The notes below the pieces were generated by a model. The model was not told where the DNA came from. It was given only the letters and a program-made list of their open reading frames with translations, and did no database searches. Position numbers and translations under genes: made by a program. Below are positions 24,024 to 33,749 of a stretch of DNA of 64,000 nucleotides, piece by piece (within the stretch, counting starts at the first letter, position 1; every line of letters starts with the position of its first letter). Location: positions 449,501-513,500 of the forward strand of contig JAMPIV010000304.1 of assembly GCA_024509875.1 (NCBI GenBank). Direction: 5' to 3'. The stretch comes from Oreohelix idahoensis (taxonomy: Eukaryota; Mollusca; Gastropoda; Stylommatophora; Oreohelicidae).

Positions 24024-24458
24024 GTTGGTTGTCAGACAGTTGGTGAATATTAACGCTGATGTATTTTTTAACTTTGCTCTTTTGGTCCACTCTTGCCGTA
24101 AAGATATCGTTAACTACCACTAGTCATAAGTCGAGGACAGTCTGTATGTGCCTTTTTCTCTTGGTTTGAAATCTGTTGCTGGTGTTAAGGTCGTTTTTAA
24201 ATATCTCTACACTGAATAGTTGGAAATGTCACTCACTTGCAGTTTCTGATGTTTAGTATTCACATGTATTACTATATAAGAAAGTTCATACTTATATATT
24301 GTTTAATTGTACATTACTATTTACAGTTTTTCATAACTTCTGCGTGTATCAGGGACTCCTTTATGTAGTTAAATTACATGCTGTGTCTTTTCACTGTTTA
24401 AGTAGTGTGTGCTCCAGTTTTACAACAGTTTAATAATCTGTGATGCTTTCTATTTCAG

Positions 24459-24510
24459 TTTTACTAAAATTGTTGTGAAAGGTATGACCAAAGCTGAAAT
24501 GATTCTCAAG
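24459..24510 (+). CDS. VPS53: VPS53 internal exon
   Basis: A 52-nt exon encoding FTKIVVKGMTKAEMILK after the split Ser codon. This is one of the most conserved VPS53 stretches (YTKIVVKGM.RAEMILK). Acceptor TATTTCAG, donor GTAAAT at 24511. It ends in phase 0. Confidence 0.96.
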
Positions 24511-25277
24511 GTAAATTATTCAATTATGTTGTCACAAAGCAATTTAATGTTTATAGTTTTATTTTGTCATCTTTCTTTTCATGAGTCAAACATCAGTTAA
24601 TCTGCTAGCTTTGCATGCTACATTGCATTTTAGAATGTTGTTTACAAAAATACTGTTGAAGCTTGAATGTAGGGCTAAATATACAATGTACAGTCATCAG
24701 CCCTCCTGTTAGCAACATTATCTTTTTCTGGAAGTTAACCACCAGACGACCTACATTCCTATCTCCTTCTGCCTAATTTTATAATAACAATTATTGTTTA
24801 GTCTACCTTTTATTACACTGTTTGATGATAATGTTCTGTTTTTTTGTCCTTCACACCTACCATCAGTATTCTTTTGGGTAAAATAAAAAAAATACTTTTT
24901 ATTTCATTGGATGTCTTTTTTTCCTGTTTCCCATTTCTTTATATCCTTTAAAAGATTTATTGATTGTTTCTCTTTATTTATTTAAGATTCTAAGTGGATT
25001 GTTTCTAGAAATTCCAACACTGAACACTTTAATTTGCTTTGTAGTTGCAATGGTGTCAGTTTTTCCAGCTTATTCCAGAGTAAGTGAAACAAGTAACATC
25101 ATTTGAATGCCTTGTCTAGAGTTAAAAGATTTCTTTCTTGTGGATACCTAGCTTTTTTAATTGTATAATTTATATTTCATGATGATTTTTGCCTGAACCT
25201 AAAAGCTTACAAACATATTTCTTGACAGATTCTACCAGTTACATTGATGTTTTTTTTATGGGTAAACTTTTTTGCAG
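24511..25277. other. VPS53 intron
   Basis: T-rich intron; no repeat family was recognised. Confidence 0.5.
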
Positions 25278-25382
25278 GTCGTGATGTCTCCCCAGCATCC
25301 TCCGCAAGGTTTTGTTGATAACTTTATTCGCTTGTTGACAGACTCTGATATAAATGACTTCCAGAAAGTGCTAGAAATGAAA
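25278..25382 (+). CDS. VPS53: VPS53 internal exon
   Basis: Encodes 35 residues, including VVMSPQHPPQGFVDNFIRLL and TDSDINDFQKVLEMK. They match VVMAP...PLVVFVDNYIKLLTD.....FQKILDMK of VPS53. Acceptor TTTTTTGCAG, donor GTAAGT at 25383. Phase 0 at both ends. Confidence 0.95.
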
Positions 25383-26012
25383 GTAAGTGTTTGTTTTTTT
25401 TTTAATTGTAAATCGTTCACATTTATCTATATTTTTTGTGCTTTTTTTTCAGCCGTATTTTTTAAATTTATATACTGTTTATTAAGAAATCATTGTTGTT
25501 CAAACTTCAACTCTTTTCAGAGCTGATATATTGTATCATTTTCTCATACTCTGACATATCTGACTTCTAATGTTCCTTGATACATTTTAATTTGAAGTCT
25601 ACCCAAGAGTGTTATACATCAAATTGTTTGTAATTGAACAGACTACCATATTTAGATGTAAAATTTATATTTTTAAAATTTATATTGATGTGAGTTTTTA
25701 AAAATTGAAGGAAAGTCAACAGGAAAAATACAAACAAATTATAAACATGATATTTCACAAAGAAGACAAAAAAAAAAAAAAGAAGGATTATCAGAACAAT
25801 TAACAACAGTCATATTTTATTGTAGTCTGACCATTTCTGCATTATATGTTACATTTCCAAAAAACAGTTCAACATTAAATAATAAAATTATGCAAATTTT
25901 TGAAATGTTACATAACTAGTCTTTTAAAAAAAAAATATAAAAAAAAATCTTCCACCGAATACATTACAGTTATTATAAGTAGCTGCAACATCTTAGCTAA
26001 AATAATGAAATA
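25383..26012. other. VPS53 intron, AT-rich
   Basis: Poly-A and poly-T tracts; no coding signal. A ~45-bp stretch at 25972-26015 recurs beyond the next SINE at 26298-26345. Confidence 0.5.
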
Positions 26013-26293
26013 TGACTTTTTTTTTTTTTTTTCTTAACCAGCGGCACTTGGGCTTTCAGCCCTTCGGCCCAATGACATGTCATTGCGAGGCTGGGGAACC
26101 TGAGGACTTTCCTTCCAACCCGGTCAGGAGCTTCGCTCCTTCCCATCCACAGAGGGTTTATCACAAGAGCCGTTCAGGTTATTCAGTCAAATTTCCGGAC
26201 GTAAACATTTCTTCAAACGCTGACGCCCGGGTTTGAACCATGAACACCTGGTCGCCAGTACAACGCCGTAGCCATTACACCAGCGCGGCTCCC
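26013..26293 (-). mobile_element. tRNA-headed SINE with A tail
   Basis: Minus-strand element whose 5' head GGGAGCCGCGCTGGTGTAAT and later ATGGTTCAAACCC (A and B boxes) lie at the right end. The left end is a 17-nt T run, the A tail. The head is shared with the SINE at 28069-28432. Diverged direct repeats of about 45 bp (25972-26015 and 26298-26345) flank it, longer than a normal target duplication. Confidence 0.8.
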
Positions 26294-26449
26294 AAAAAAA
26301 GTTATAAGTAGCTAAAACATCTTAGCTTAATTAAAAAATATGACTTCAGTAGACATATTTCTAGTGTAACACTGTATGATCACTAACTCATAAGTAAAAT
26401 CAGTTATGAGGGTGACATAATAAAGACTCAACACATCTTTATATATTTC

Positions 26450-27415
26450 CTACTAAGGCTTGTGGTATTCTGACAGACAATTCCTACCTGCATGAAAACA
26501 TAAAAAAATATCACAAACTTTACATTTAACTTTTGTTTTTCTTTCAATCTTTACAGTCTGATAGCAAAGCTTACAATTTCTTTTTGTCTCTGTAAACTCG
26601 CGGTCCATGGTGTGCTGAGAAAAAAACTGGTGGCTTTGAAACGAGTAGTGCATCATCATACAAAATTATGTTCCCCAATTCCCGGATTAGTTCTTCTGTA
26701 AAATCTAGCTGACCTTATCTAGCTGGTCTTCTACATCTGGGTGTTTTTTCTGCAGTCTTGAAATAAAATGTAAGCATTTACCATAGCAATATCCAGAAAG
26801 TGAAAAAAAGAGTTTTCCAATATTTATTGGTCTTTCTCAAAACATTGTACTTGTTAATCAGCTGGTCACTCTTGTCCACTCCTTTCATGTATATATTGTA
26901 ATCCCTTACAAGATTTGGCTGTCTAACATTAAGTTCTTTAAAATTCCAATTAACCTTAGTTCTACGCTTAGCGAACCTATGGCCATTTGCATTGTAAATG
27001 CTTGAAACCAGTGTTATAGTTTTGTTATCTCTCCACTGCAGTGCTAGTAATTCTTTATCTCTAACCCACCTCACTGCACCTCTGATACTATTTTTTCAAA
27101 TTCCTTTATATTTGAAAGTGCAGCTGGAAATCTCTTTCATGTTTCTAAGAAATGTGCCACAAGCTCCAATCCCCTAACTTCCACAAGTCTTTCAGTAACT
27201 GATTGGATGTATAAAAACTATCAAAATAAACCCTATATCCTTGACTCACCAAAGATTTCTTAAGATTCATAACTACAGTATAAGCTAAACCAAATGGTCC
27301 ATTTGCAGTGTTCCTACCTAAGTAAACATCAAAGTATATCCACTAACAGCATCAGCAAGAACCCATAACTTCATCCCCCATTTTGTTGGCTTGTCTCTAA
27401 TATACTGTCAAAAAG
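26450..27415 (-). pseudogene. piggyBac-like transposase relic B
   Basis: The minus strand reads DKPTKWGMKLWVLADAVSGY, then YRVYFDSFYTSNQLL, a frameshifted linker, NIYMKGVDKSDQLINKYNVL and a C-terminal Cys-rich domain with CKLC, CKVC and CFHAGRNC (26459-26590). These are the second and third catalytic Asp regions and the zinc-binding tail of piggyBac transposases. The N-terminus and first catalytic region are absent, and several frameshifts and stops are present. It abuts piggyBac A head-to-tail on the same strand but belongs to a different subfamily. Confidence 0.82.
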
Positions 27416-27429
27416 AAAACACCCTTTTC

Positions 27430-29172
27430 TTAAAAATTGTACCGGTGTACTGGTTTGGGTTTTTCGACTAAGTTGTGATGTCGAGTTGTGACTTGCACCA
27501 TCTCAACTGATGTTTCAGTGGACACAACAATACATGGTTTCTTTGCCTTTTTGTCTCGCCAAGCAACACATATCTGAGATCCATCACCATTTTTGTACCA
27601 CCTGGCTTCTCGGTGATGGAGGGAGAGGGTCTTCAGTTGATGGGGAAAGTTTTTTCTGTTGATGTTGACTGTGCCAGTATAATGAATGCCCCTACTCAAC
27701 AGATAGGTTATCAGTGTATCCACAGTGTAGTATCTGTCAGCAAATACACGGTGGCCCTTCCCAATTCCTTGCAGCAAGAAATCAAATACCTTCACCGCCT
27801 GACTTGTTGTAGAGTCATTAGCAAGAATATATGATGTATTCTTCCCAAAGTATGTCAATACAGAGTAGACATATCCTGTGGCAGAATCACACAATCCAAA
27901 GGTCTTAATGTGATACTTGCTTGGCTTTGTTGCATTGTACTGCTTGTGTTTCCAGCGTCCATTATACCCAATAACCATTTCATCAATGGCTAAATTCTGA
28001 AATGGATAAAATGCATCCTGGAACTTCGCAACAAGCAAATTTAAAAAAGGCTCTATTTTGTCCTTCCCTTTTTTTTTTTTTTTTTTTGCGTTCACCCGCT
28101 AATACTCGAGGCGAAATCTCAGGTTATTATTTTATGTCTAACCTGACATTGATTTTACGTGAGTATCCCTTTATTTCTTGTAAAGAGACAGGTGTCCCTC
28201 GCCATTCAGGCAAATACTCGCCGATTTCGGAGGTACCCATTGCAGCTGGGTCGGCTCAGGAGCCGCCAGTCCCTGGTCGACGACACTCCTTCAAATGTTC
28301 TCGCCAGGTCTCGAGTTAATCCAGTCCAAATCCCGGTCGACGAAAAATCCTCAAATGCCGTCGCCCGGGTTTTATCCTGTATCACCCGGTCGCCAGAGCG
28401 GTGTTGTAACCACTACGCTAGCGTGGCTCCCTTCCTTCCCTTCTGAATCAGCATCTCCAACATGCATCATTGTATGGTAAATTATTTCAAACCTAGATCT
28501 TGAAAACATATTGCCATACCAGGGTGTATAATTATGAGGTGTCTGTGCCCAATAATCTTTTACCGATGGCTTTTTATCTAAACCCATCGCAGTTGTTACT
28601 GCGAAAAATTTCAAAAGCTCATAGTCAGTGACAGGTTTCCAAGCAGCAGACGAAGATCTGTTTGAAGATGGGGGTTTTGAATTCTTTATGTCAGCATAGT
28701 CATTTATTACTTTGACCAAAGAATGTAAAACATCTGGTGTCAGTAATGTAAGCCAGCAATCAAGCACAGAGGAAGTTGCATCAAGATTTGCTTGCAAACC
28801 TGGTTCATGAGTTGGAACAAAATAAAAACTATTCGTTGTTTCACCCTCAGTCACTTGCTCCCATTGTTCTCTTTCTTTAGTTAGGCCTATAGTATTTCCT
28901 GCACTATTGGTAACTCTAACCGAGGTTTTTGATCTTTTACGACCCACCGATGGCCCAGGACTTCTAATATCTTCGCTATCTTCACTGCTTGAATTGTCAC
29001 TACTACTGTTATCACTGCCAGAAAAATCACTACTTGAATCATTGTCCAAATTGTTTTCAATGTCCTCCTCGTCGCTAGATCTATCAATCAATTGCTGAAA
29101 AAAGTTTCTAGCCTGTTCAGCAGTTAGACGAGGTGTACGTGCGTTTTTTGTGGCGCTATCATTCGTTGCCAT
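27430..29172 (-). pseudogene. piggyBac A transposase, split by a SINE
   Basis: Starts at ATG 29170-29172 with an acidic, Ser/Asp-rich N-terminus, then the DDE core: VTDYELLKFFAVTTAMGLDK and YTPWYGNMFSRSRFEII. After the SINE gap come LAIDEMVIGYNGRWKHKQYN with the first catalytic Asp and GKGHRVFADRYYTVDTLITY with the second. It stops at HRYNF (27430-27432), before the third catalytic Asp and the Cys-rich tail. The two coding parts, 28441-29172 and 27430-28068, join in the same order once the SINE and its target duplication are ignored. The stretches are open and well preserved, so the damage looks young. Nonfunctional as it stands. Confidence 0.88.
28069..28432 (-). mobile_element. tRNA-headed SINE inside piggyBac A
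   Basis: The head GGGAGCCACGCTAGCGTAGT is at the right end and a 19-nt T run (28069-28087) at the left end marks the A tail. TCCTTCCC flanks both sides (28061-28068 and 28433-28440), a likely target duplication. The body contains GCTGGGTCGGCTCAGGAGCC, shared with the SINE at 56548-56815. The insertion separates the acidic N-terminus and early core of the transposase from the catalytic Asp region. Confidence 0.87.
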
Positions 29173-29328
29173 AGTAAACAGGTTTACGATTTGGTAACTA
29201 ACCTGAAACGTGTGAAAAGTATGAATATAATATCAATTTTCAGAGGCACAAATTTACCCACGCTTTAGAATGTTGTCTTCCGGTGGTAAATTAAAATCTC
29301 GAACCAGATCGGAATGTGTTTCTTCATA

Positions 29329-30271
29329 CAAGGGGATTGACATAAGTCTTGGACCTGACCATGAAGGAGTCACAGGAGGAAGATGAAACTTGGCACATTT
29401 AAAGTTCATCATATTTGCACTGAATGTGTAAAGTACGCGTTTGTTTCTTCAATGGGTTTTTCCGCTACGGTGCACGGCGCAATGTACCCTATTGACCGGA
29501 TCTGCTGCTCCAAAGATTTGACAAAACAATGGAAAAGAAGGAGGCCAGAGCTGTGATAAAATTTCTGATGTTTCAGGGAAAAACACCTACATTTTTTGGA
29601 GACCATGGTGACAGTAGATGAGACTTGGGTACACCATTATGACCCCGAATCCAAAATTGCCAGCATGCAATGGAAAACCCTGGGCTCCCCAACACCTGTC
29701 AAGCCGAGGGCGCAGAAATCTGCAGGAAAAGTGATGCTGACTGTTTTTTGGGACGGCAAAGGTGTCCTTTTGAAAGATTATCTGCCTCGTGGCAACACAG
29801 TTAATGGACAGTACTATGCAGATCCTCTCACAAAACTAAGAAAGGTTGTGACCAGGAAACGAGGGATAACGCGCACTCAAAATCTTCCTTTGCTTCAAGA
29901 CAACGCGCCCTCTCACAAAGCACGGCTTGTGCAGCTAGCAGCCAATGATTTGAATATTGAAATTCTTCCACACCCACCATATTCTCCATTTTTGGCTCCA
30001 TCAGACTTTTTTCTATTCCCAAATCTTAAAAAACAGCTAAAAGGAAATCATCTTGACAGCGATGAAGAGGTTATACTGGCATGTGATGACTGGTTTAGTT
30101 TGAAAAATAGGGTGTTCTACTCCCAAGGTCTTTTCAAGGTCAAGCAGAGATGGCAGAAGTGTGTCAATTCAAACGGTGGCTATATTGAAAAGGAATAAAC
30201 ACTATACAAAATTTCAGCTCTCTGTGACATGTCCTTCATGGTCAGGCCCAAGACTTATGTCAATCCCCTTG
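29329..30271 (+). mobile_element. mariner element, internally deleted
   Basis: A 943-bp element with 40-bp nearly perfect inverted repeats (29329-29368 and 30232-30271, starting CAAGGGGATTGACATAAG). TA dinucleotides lie immediately outside (29327-29328 and 30272-30273), as expected for Tc1/mariner. It is inserted in the leader of piggyBac A. At 943 bp it is shorter than a typical ~1.3-kb mariner. Confidence 0.93.
29529..30198 (+). pseudogene. mariner transposase, HTH region deleted
   Basis: An N-terminal scrap (MEKKEARAVIKFLMFQGKTP, 29529-29588) is followed after a deletion of roughly 100 residues by an open stretch beginning TMVTVDETWVHHYDPESK. The catalytic triad is complete: Asp in VDETW, Asp in LLQDNAPSHKA and Asp in LAPSDFFLFP, the DD34D pattern of mariner. 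The stretch ends KCVNSNGGYIEKE and stop. The scrap and the catalytic part are in different frames, so no active transposase is made. Confidence 0.9.
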
Positions 30272-30499
30272 TATTTCATTCGCTATCTTACTAAACTTAG
30301 AAAGCCGAAGGGGGCAGTCTGCCGTCCAAATGTGTTTCTTTGATAATCCGGTCCCAGCGGCTTGCGGTAGTTAATGTGTTAAGGTTCTTCATTAATAGGA
30401 GGCTTCATGTTCCAGTATAAATAGTAGTATGATATGAACTGACAAATGGGGAAAATGTGGGGAATATGAACTGAGTAAAGTCCAGACCTGGTGTTGTGG

Positions 30500-30893
30500 G
30501 TACCGGGGCCCGAAAGGAGGAGCAAAGAATCGTTGTGCGTGGTGTAGCCACACTGCGAATCCCAGGCTACAAACACGCATGTCGTAATAAAACCGGTGCA
30601 CTACACCGCGACCTCTGTGGGTGGGAAGGCCAGATGGATACTGGGCATGGGGCTGTTTACCCCATCCCATAAAAACTTCGCACAGTGGGCTGATCACCTG
30701 CTTGCCAACCAATCTGATTACGGAAACAATGATAGATTGTTTGGTCTGTTTTTGTTCCACAAAGACGCCACTAGGCGTGGTGGAAACAGCGATAGGTTGA
30801 TCAATTTGTTGTTGCCCTAAGACGCCACTAGGCGTACTGGCCACATACTGCTTTGCCGGTTGATGGCTAAGGATGGAAGAAGAAGAAGAAGAT
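30500..30893 (+). mobile_element. SINE-like element with GAA tail, copy 1
   Basis: Starts near TACCGGGGCCCGAAAGG, ends GGATGGAAGAAGAAGAAGAA, and is about 95 percent identical in its 3' half to 44898-45241. It contains two copies of AGACGCCACTAGGCGT about 60 bp apart. This copy has ~60 bp extra near 30530-30620 relative to the other. No open reading frame of note. Confidence 0.82.
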
Positions 30894-31138
30894 GAACTGA
30901 TAAAATGGGAAAATGTATTAGGACACACAAATGAGAACTGCAAGTTATTTATAGAGAGGTGCTGCCATAGCAAAATTATTGCTGCAGAAAAGAAGCCTGA
31001 ATGTAGCAGCAGATATTGCATACTGCAGCCAACTTGCAGGTCATATTCAATAAACACCAGACAAAATTGTAATACATGTTTATTGCAGAATAAGAAATCC
31101 CATATCAACAAACTTTCAGTTCAAACAGATTCCACAGT

Positions 31139-31640
31139 TTAAATATCTAGAAAGCATTTTCACAGAAAATGGAAGACTTGACAGAGAAATTGAAACAAGA
31201 TGTCAAAAATCAGTGCAGTGACTTACCAACTGTCACCACAACTCAAACATCCAAATATCATTACAGAAACTAAATGACAATTGATAAATAGTATATTATT
31301 ACCAGCTCTTTGCTATCAGTGTCAAACATAGTCCTTGTCCAGAGCACATGAGAGGAAAATCACATTGTGTGAGAGGAAATGCATAAGGCAAGCCATTAGT
31401 TTTACTAAGAGAGACAGAATGAGAAATGATGACATTAGAACATTGTAGGAGCTATATCCTGCATCAGATTCATAGTGAGACAGGAAATAAAATGCTTCAG
31501 CCATCATATGAGATTGGACCCTGATCAGTTACTACTACATGCCTACTACTGGTTTTAGTACATAAGGAAGATCAAGAGGCAGATGGATAGACAGTATTAC
31601 AGAAATCCTACATCAACACAGGCTCACACCAGCCAATGAG
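31139..31640 (+). pseudogene. LINE RT C-terminal relic
   Basis: The fragments FKYLESIFTENGRLDREIET and later HSETGNKMLQPSYEIGP- and QEADG-type segments follow the order of the thumb and C-terminal domain of RTE-like LINEs (FKYLGSIFTEDG...REIETR). Many stops and frameshifts. It lies in the last VPS53 intron. Confidence 0.65.
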
Positions 31641-32088
31641 ACACTTGGATCGATCCGTATTTCATGGATAAAACTATGGACCCAACTTCCAAAGTTTGGC
31701 TTTATTAAAGCCTTCCTTTTTTTTTTCTTTTAAACTAGAATTATTAAGATATTTTAAAGTCATATGTCCCTCTTTGGTAATCATCTGAAAGTAGCTGCTT
31801 ATAAGATTTTAAAAGTAACCCACCAAGAGTAGAGACCACATGCTGTACTTTGTATCTGTACGTTAATTTGTCTTGCAATAGGAACATTTTTTTTTGCATT
31901 TAATGACACTTTCTTGAGCTTACTGACATACAGTTTCTGATTATATCCTAATGAAAACCCATCAGAGATTTAACAGCATATTTTTCTTAATGAATTTTTT
32001 AAAATGTAATATCTGATGGGCTTCTACAGTTACAGTAATCTAGCACCACATATTACCATAGTTAATGTGAAGTATTCTTGTTTATCAG

Positions 32089-32289
32089 GGTGTTCGCCGG
32101 GGTGACCAGAGCTCACTTGTGGAAATGTTTCGAGCTCGAGTCCCTGTGTCTTCAATTTTGGCTCATACCAGTCCTGGAGGCTTTACTACATCCTCAGCCA
32201 GCAGTGCCAATTCACAACATCCTTCAAACCCTGAGCCTGAGTCAAGCAGGATAAGAAAGCTTGAAAAATTAATCAAAAAGAGGCTGTAA
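32089..32289 (+). CDS. VPS53: VPS53 last coding exon
   Basis: Encodes the C-terminal 66 residues and the TAA stop. It starts GVRRGDQSSLVEMFRARVP, runs through a Ser-rich linker and ends PEPESSRIRKLEKLIKKRL, which matches the invariant VPS53 C-terminus (E.SRIRKLEKLIKKRL). Acceptor TTATCAG before 32089. The Ser-rich linker differs from vertebrates, as expected for that region. The intact end argues that the gene is functional. Confidence 0.97.
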   Translation, partial: GVRRGDQSSLVEMFRARVPVSSILAHTSPGGFTTSSASSANSQHPSNPEPESSRIRKLEKLIKKRL

Positions 32290-32828
32290 CTTTATATATT
32301 TATTTAGGTGATGATAATGACAAAATAATGTTAACTCTTGCAATAAGGAGGTGGAGGAATTGTGAGGGATTGAATATTATATAGCAGAATAATATATTTT
32401 ATGTTAACACAGTTCAAGAATGACGAATTTGGGTTGCTGAGTTAAAAGGTCATTTGTAACATAACATTCCAGGTGTTAAATTAATGAGGTCATTGAATGT
32501 ATACATTTTTATGTATGGGACTTTTTTTTATATTTTTTTTTTAAGGAAGTCCTGGAGAGTATAACCACCAGTGTGTGGAACTTTTAGATGAGCAGGACAT
32601 TAAAGGTGTAACCACCAGTTTGTGGAACTTTTAGATCAAAAAGTCAGTGAAAGTAAAGTGTGTGGAACTTTTAGATCAAAAAGTCAGTTAAAGTATATTG
32701 TGGGGAAGTTTTAGCTGAGAAAGTAATTAAATATATTGCCTTCAGTGTATAGAACTTGAGAAGGTCTTTGTTGCTAGGGTTGTTTAGTTATGGCTGCCGA
32801 GCTTGTTGCTTTTTTGCAGGAAGTACCA

Positions 32829-33000
32829 GTTTGAAGAATTGTAGATCTAGGCTTTTCTGCTGTTGTGAAACTTTTTTGAGTTGGAGTCATGAGCTCTAGT
32901 GAGTTCAGGTGAGTTTAGCATGGCTTTTGTTTGAAGAATTGTAGATCTAGGCTTTTCTGCTGTTGTGAAACTTTTTTGAGTTGGAGTCATGAGCTCTAGT
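32829..33000 (+). repeat. 72-bp direct repeat, 100-bp period
   Basis: 32829-32900 and 32929-33000 are identical, beginning GTTTGAAGAATTGTAGATCT and ending GAGCTCTAGT. A simple tandem duplication inside the degenerate repeat region. Confidence 0.95.
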
Positions 33001-33520
33001 GTCTTTCCTTGTATTCTATCCAGGTTTGGCATGCATTTATAGGATCCTTACCTCTGGTTTCAAACTGGAAGTGAGGATTGGTATGGCATACAATGCATTC
33101 CCCGCCATCCGTGGGGTTTTTCAAAAAATGTGGGGCTAAATGCTGTGCTCTGGTTCTGGGCTGTCCCAAGGAATTGCCATGTTCTGCACAGAGCCAGCTC
33201 CCTTCTGCTGCCATCTGTTCTTTGTGAGATCCTCCTGCATGCAGCCAACTGGCTAAAATCAAGAGTTAAGTCTGGGACTGAAGTGGCTGCTCCAAGATTA
33301 GTGTGCACTGCAGGGTTTTCAGCATGTTTTACTAGATGTTAGGCCGCTCTGTGTGGCTACTCAAATTCCTGAATTGTTTCCTAGACAACTCGAATGTTGC
33401 CTGTTTCCAGGATGCACTATGTGGAGCTGCTTCAGGGTCTTGGTTAGAGATCTCAACCCTGGAATTCACACCAGTTCAGCGTGAATTCCTTTGCATCACC
33501 CGAAAGTCATTAAAAATGTA
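33001..33520. other. Unassigned, relatively GC-rich
   Basis: A stretch less AT-rich than its neighbours, open in several short frames on both strands; no family was recognised. It may be a decayed mobile element. Confidence 0.35.
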
Positions 33521-33721
33521 ACATTTATTGTGTAGAACTTTTATTTGAGAAAGAAATTGAGTGTTTAACCTTCAGTTCCAATTGTTCAGTGTGGAAACAA
33601 TTAGCATTCATACCCTCGACATTTGCTGAGTTGAGACTGAGCCCCTGTAGGTTTGCCCGTGGTGCAGCAATGCCAATTCTGATCTATAACCTCCAGTGTG
33701 GGACTTTTAGATAAGAAAATC

Positions 33722-33727
33722 AATAAA
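33722..33727 (+). promoter_or_regulatory. Candidate polyadenylation signal
   Basis: AATAAA, 1.4 kb downstream of the VPS53 stop and inside the degenerate repeat. It is the first canonical hexamer noticed after the stop. Use unproven. Confidence 0.3.
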
Positions 33728-33749
33728 GCCTCACATTCAGGTTATGGAA

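Larger units (their letters stand above)
27416..30378 (-). mobile_element. piggyBac transposon A, interrupted twice
   Basis: The right (5') end is the inverted terminal sequence CGGTAGTTAATGTG (30365-30378) followed by TTAA (30379-30382), identical to the end of the MITE at 3216-3901. The leader is split by a mariner (29329-30271) and the transposase gene by a SINE (28069-28432). The left terminus was not found: the sequence changes to relic B at about 27415-27430. Confidence 0.85.

Noticed and set aside
30392..31111. 239-residue open frame on the minus strand
   Set aside because: Runs across a GAA-tailed SINE-like repeat and low-complexity Ser codons; no domain.
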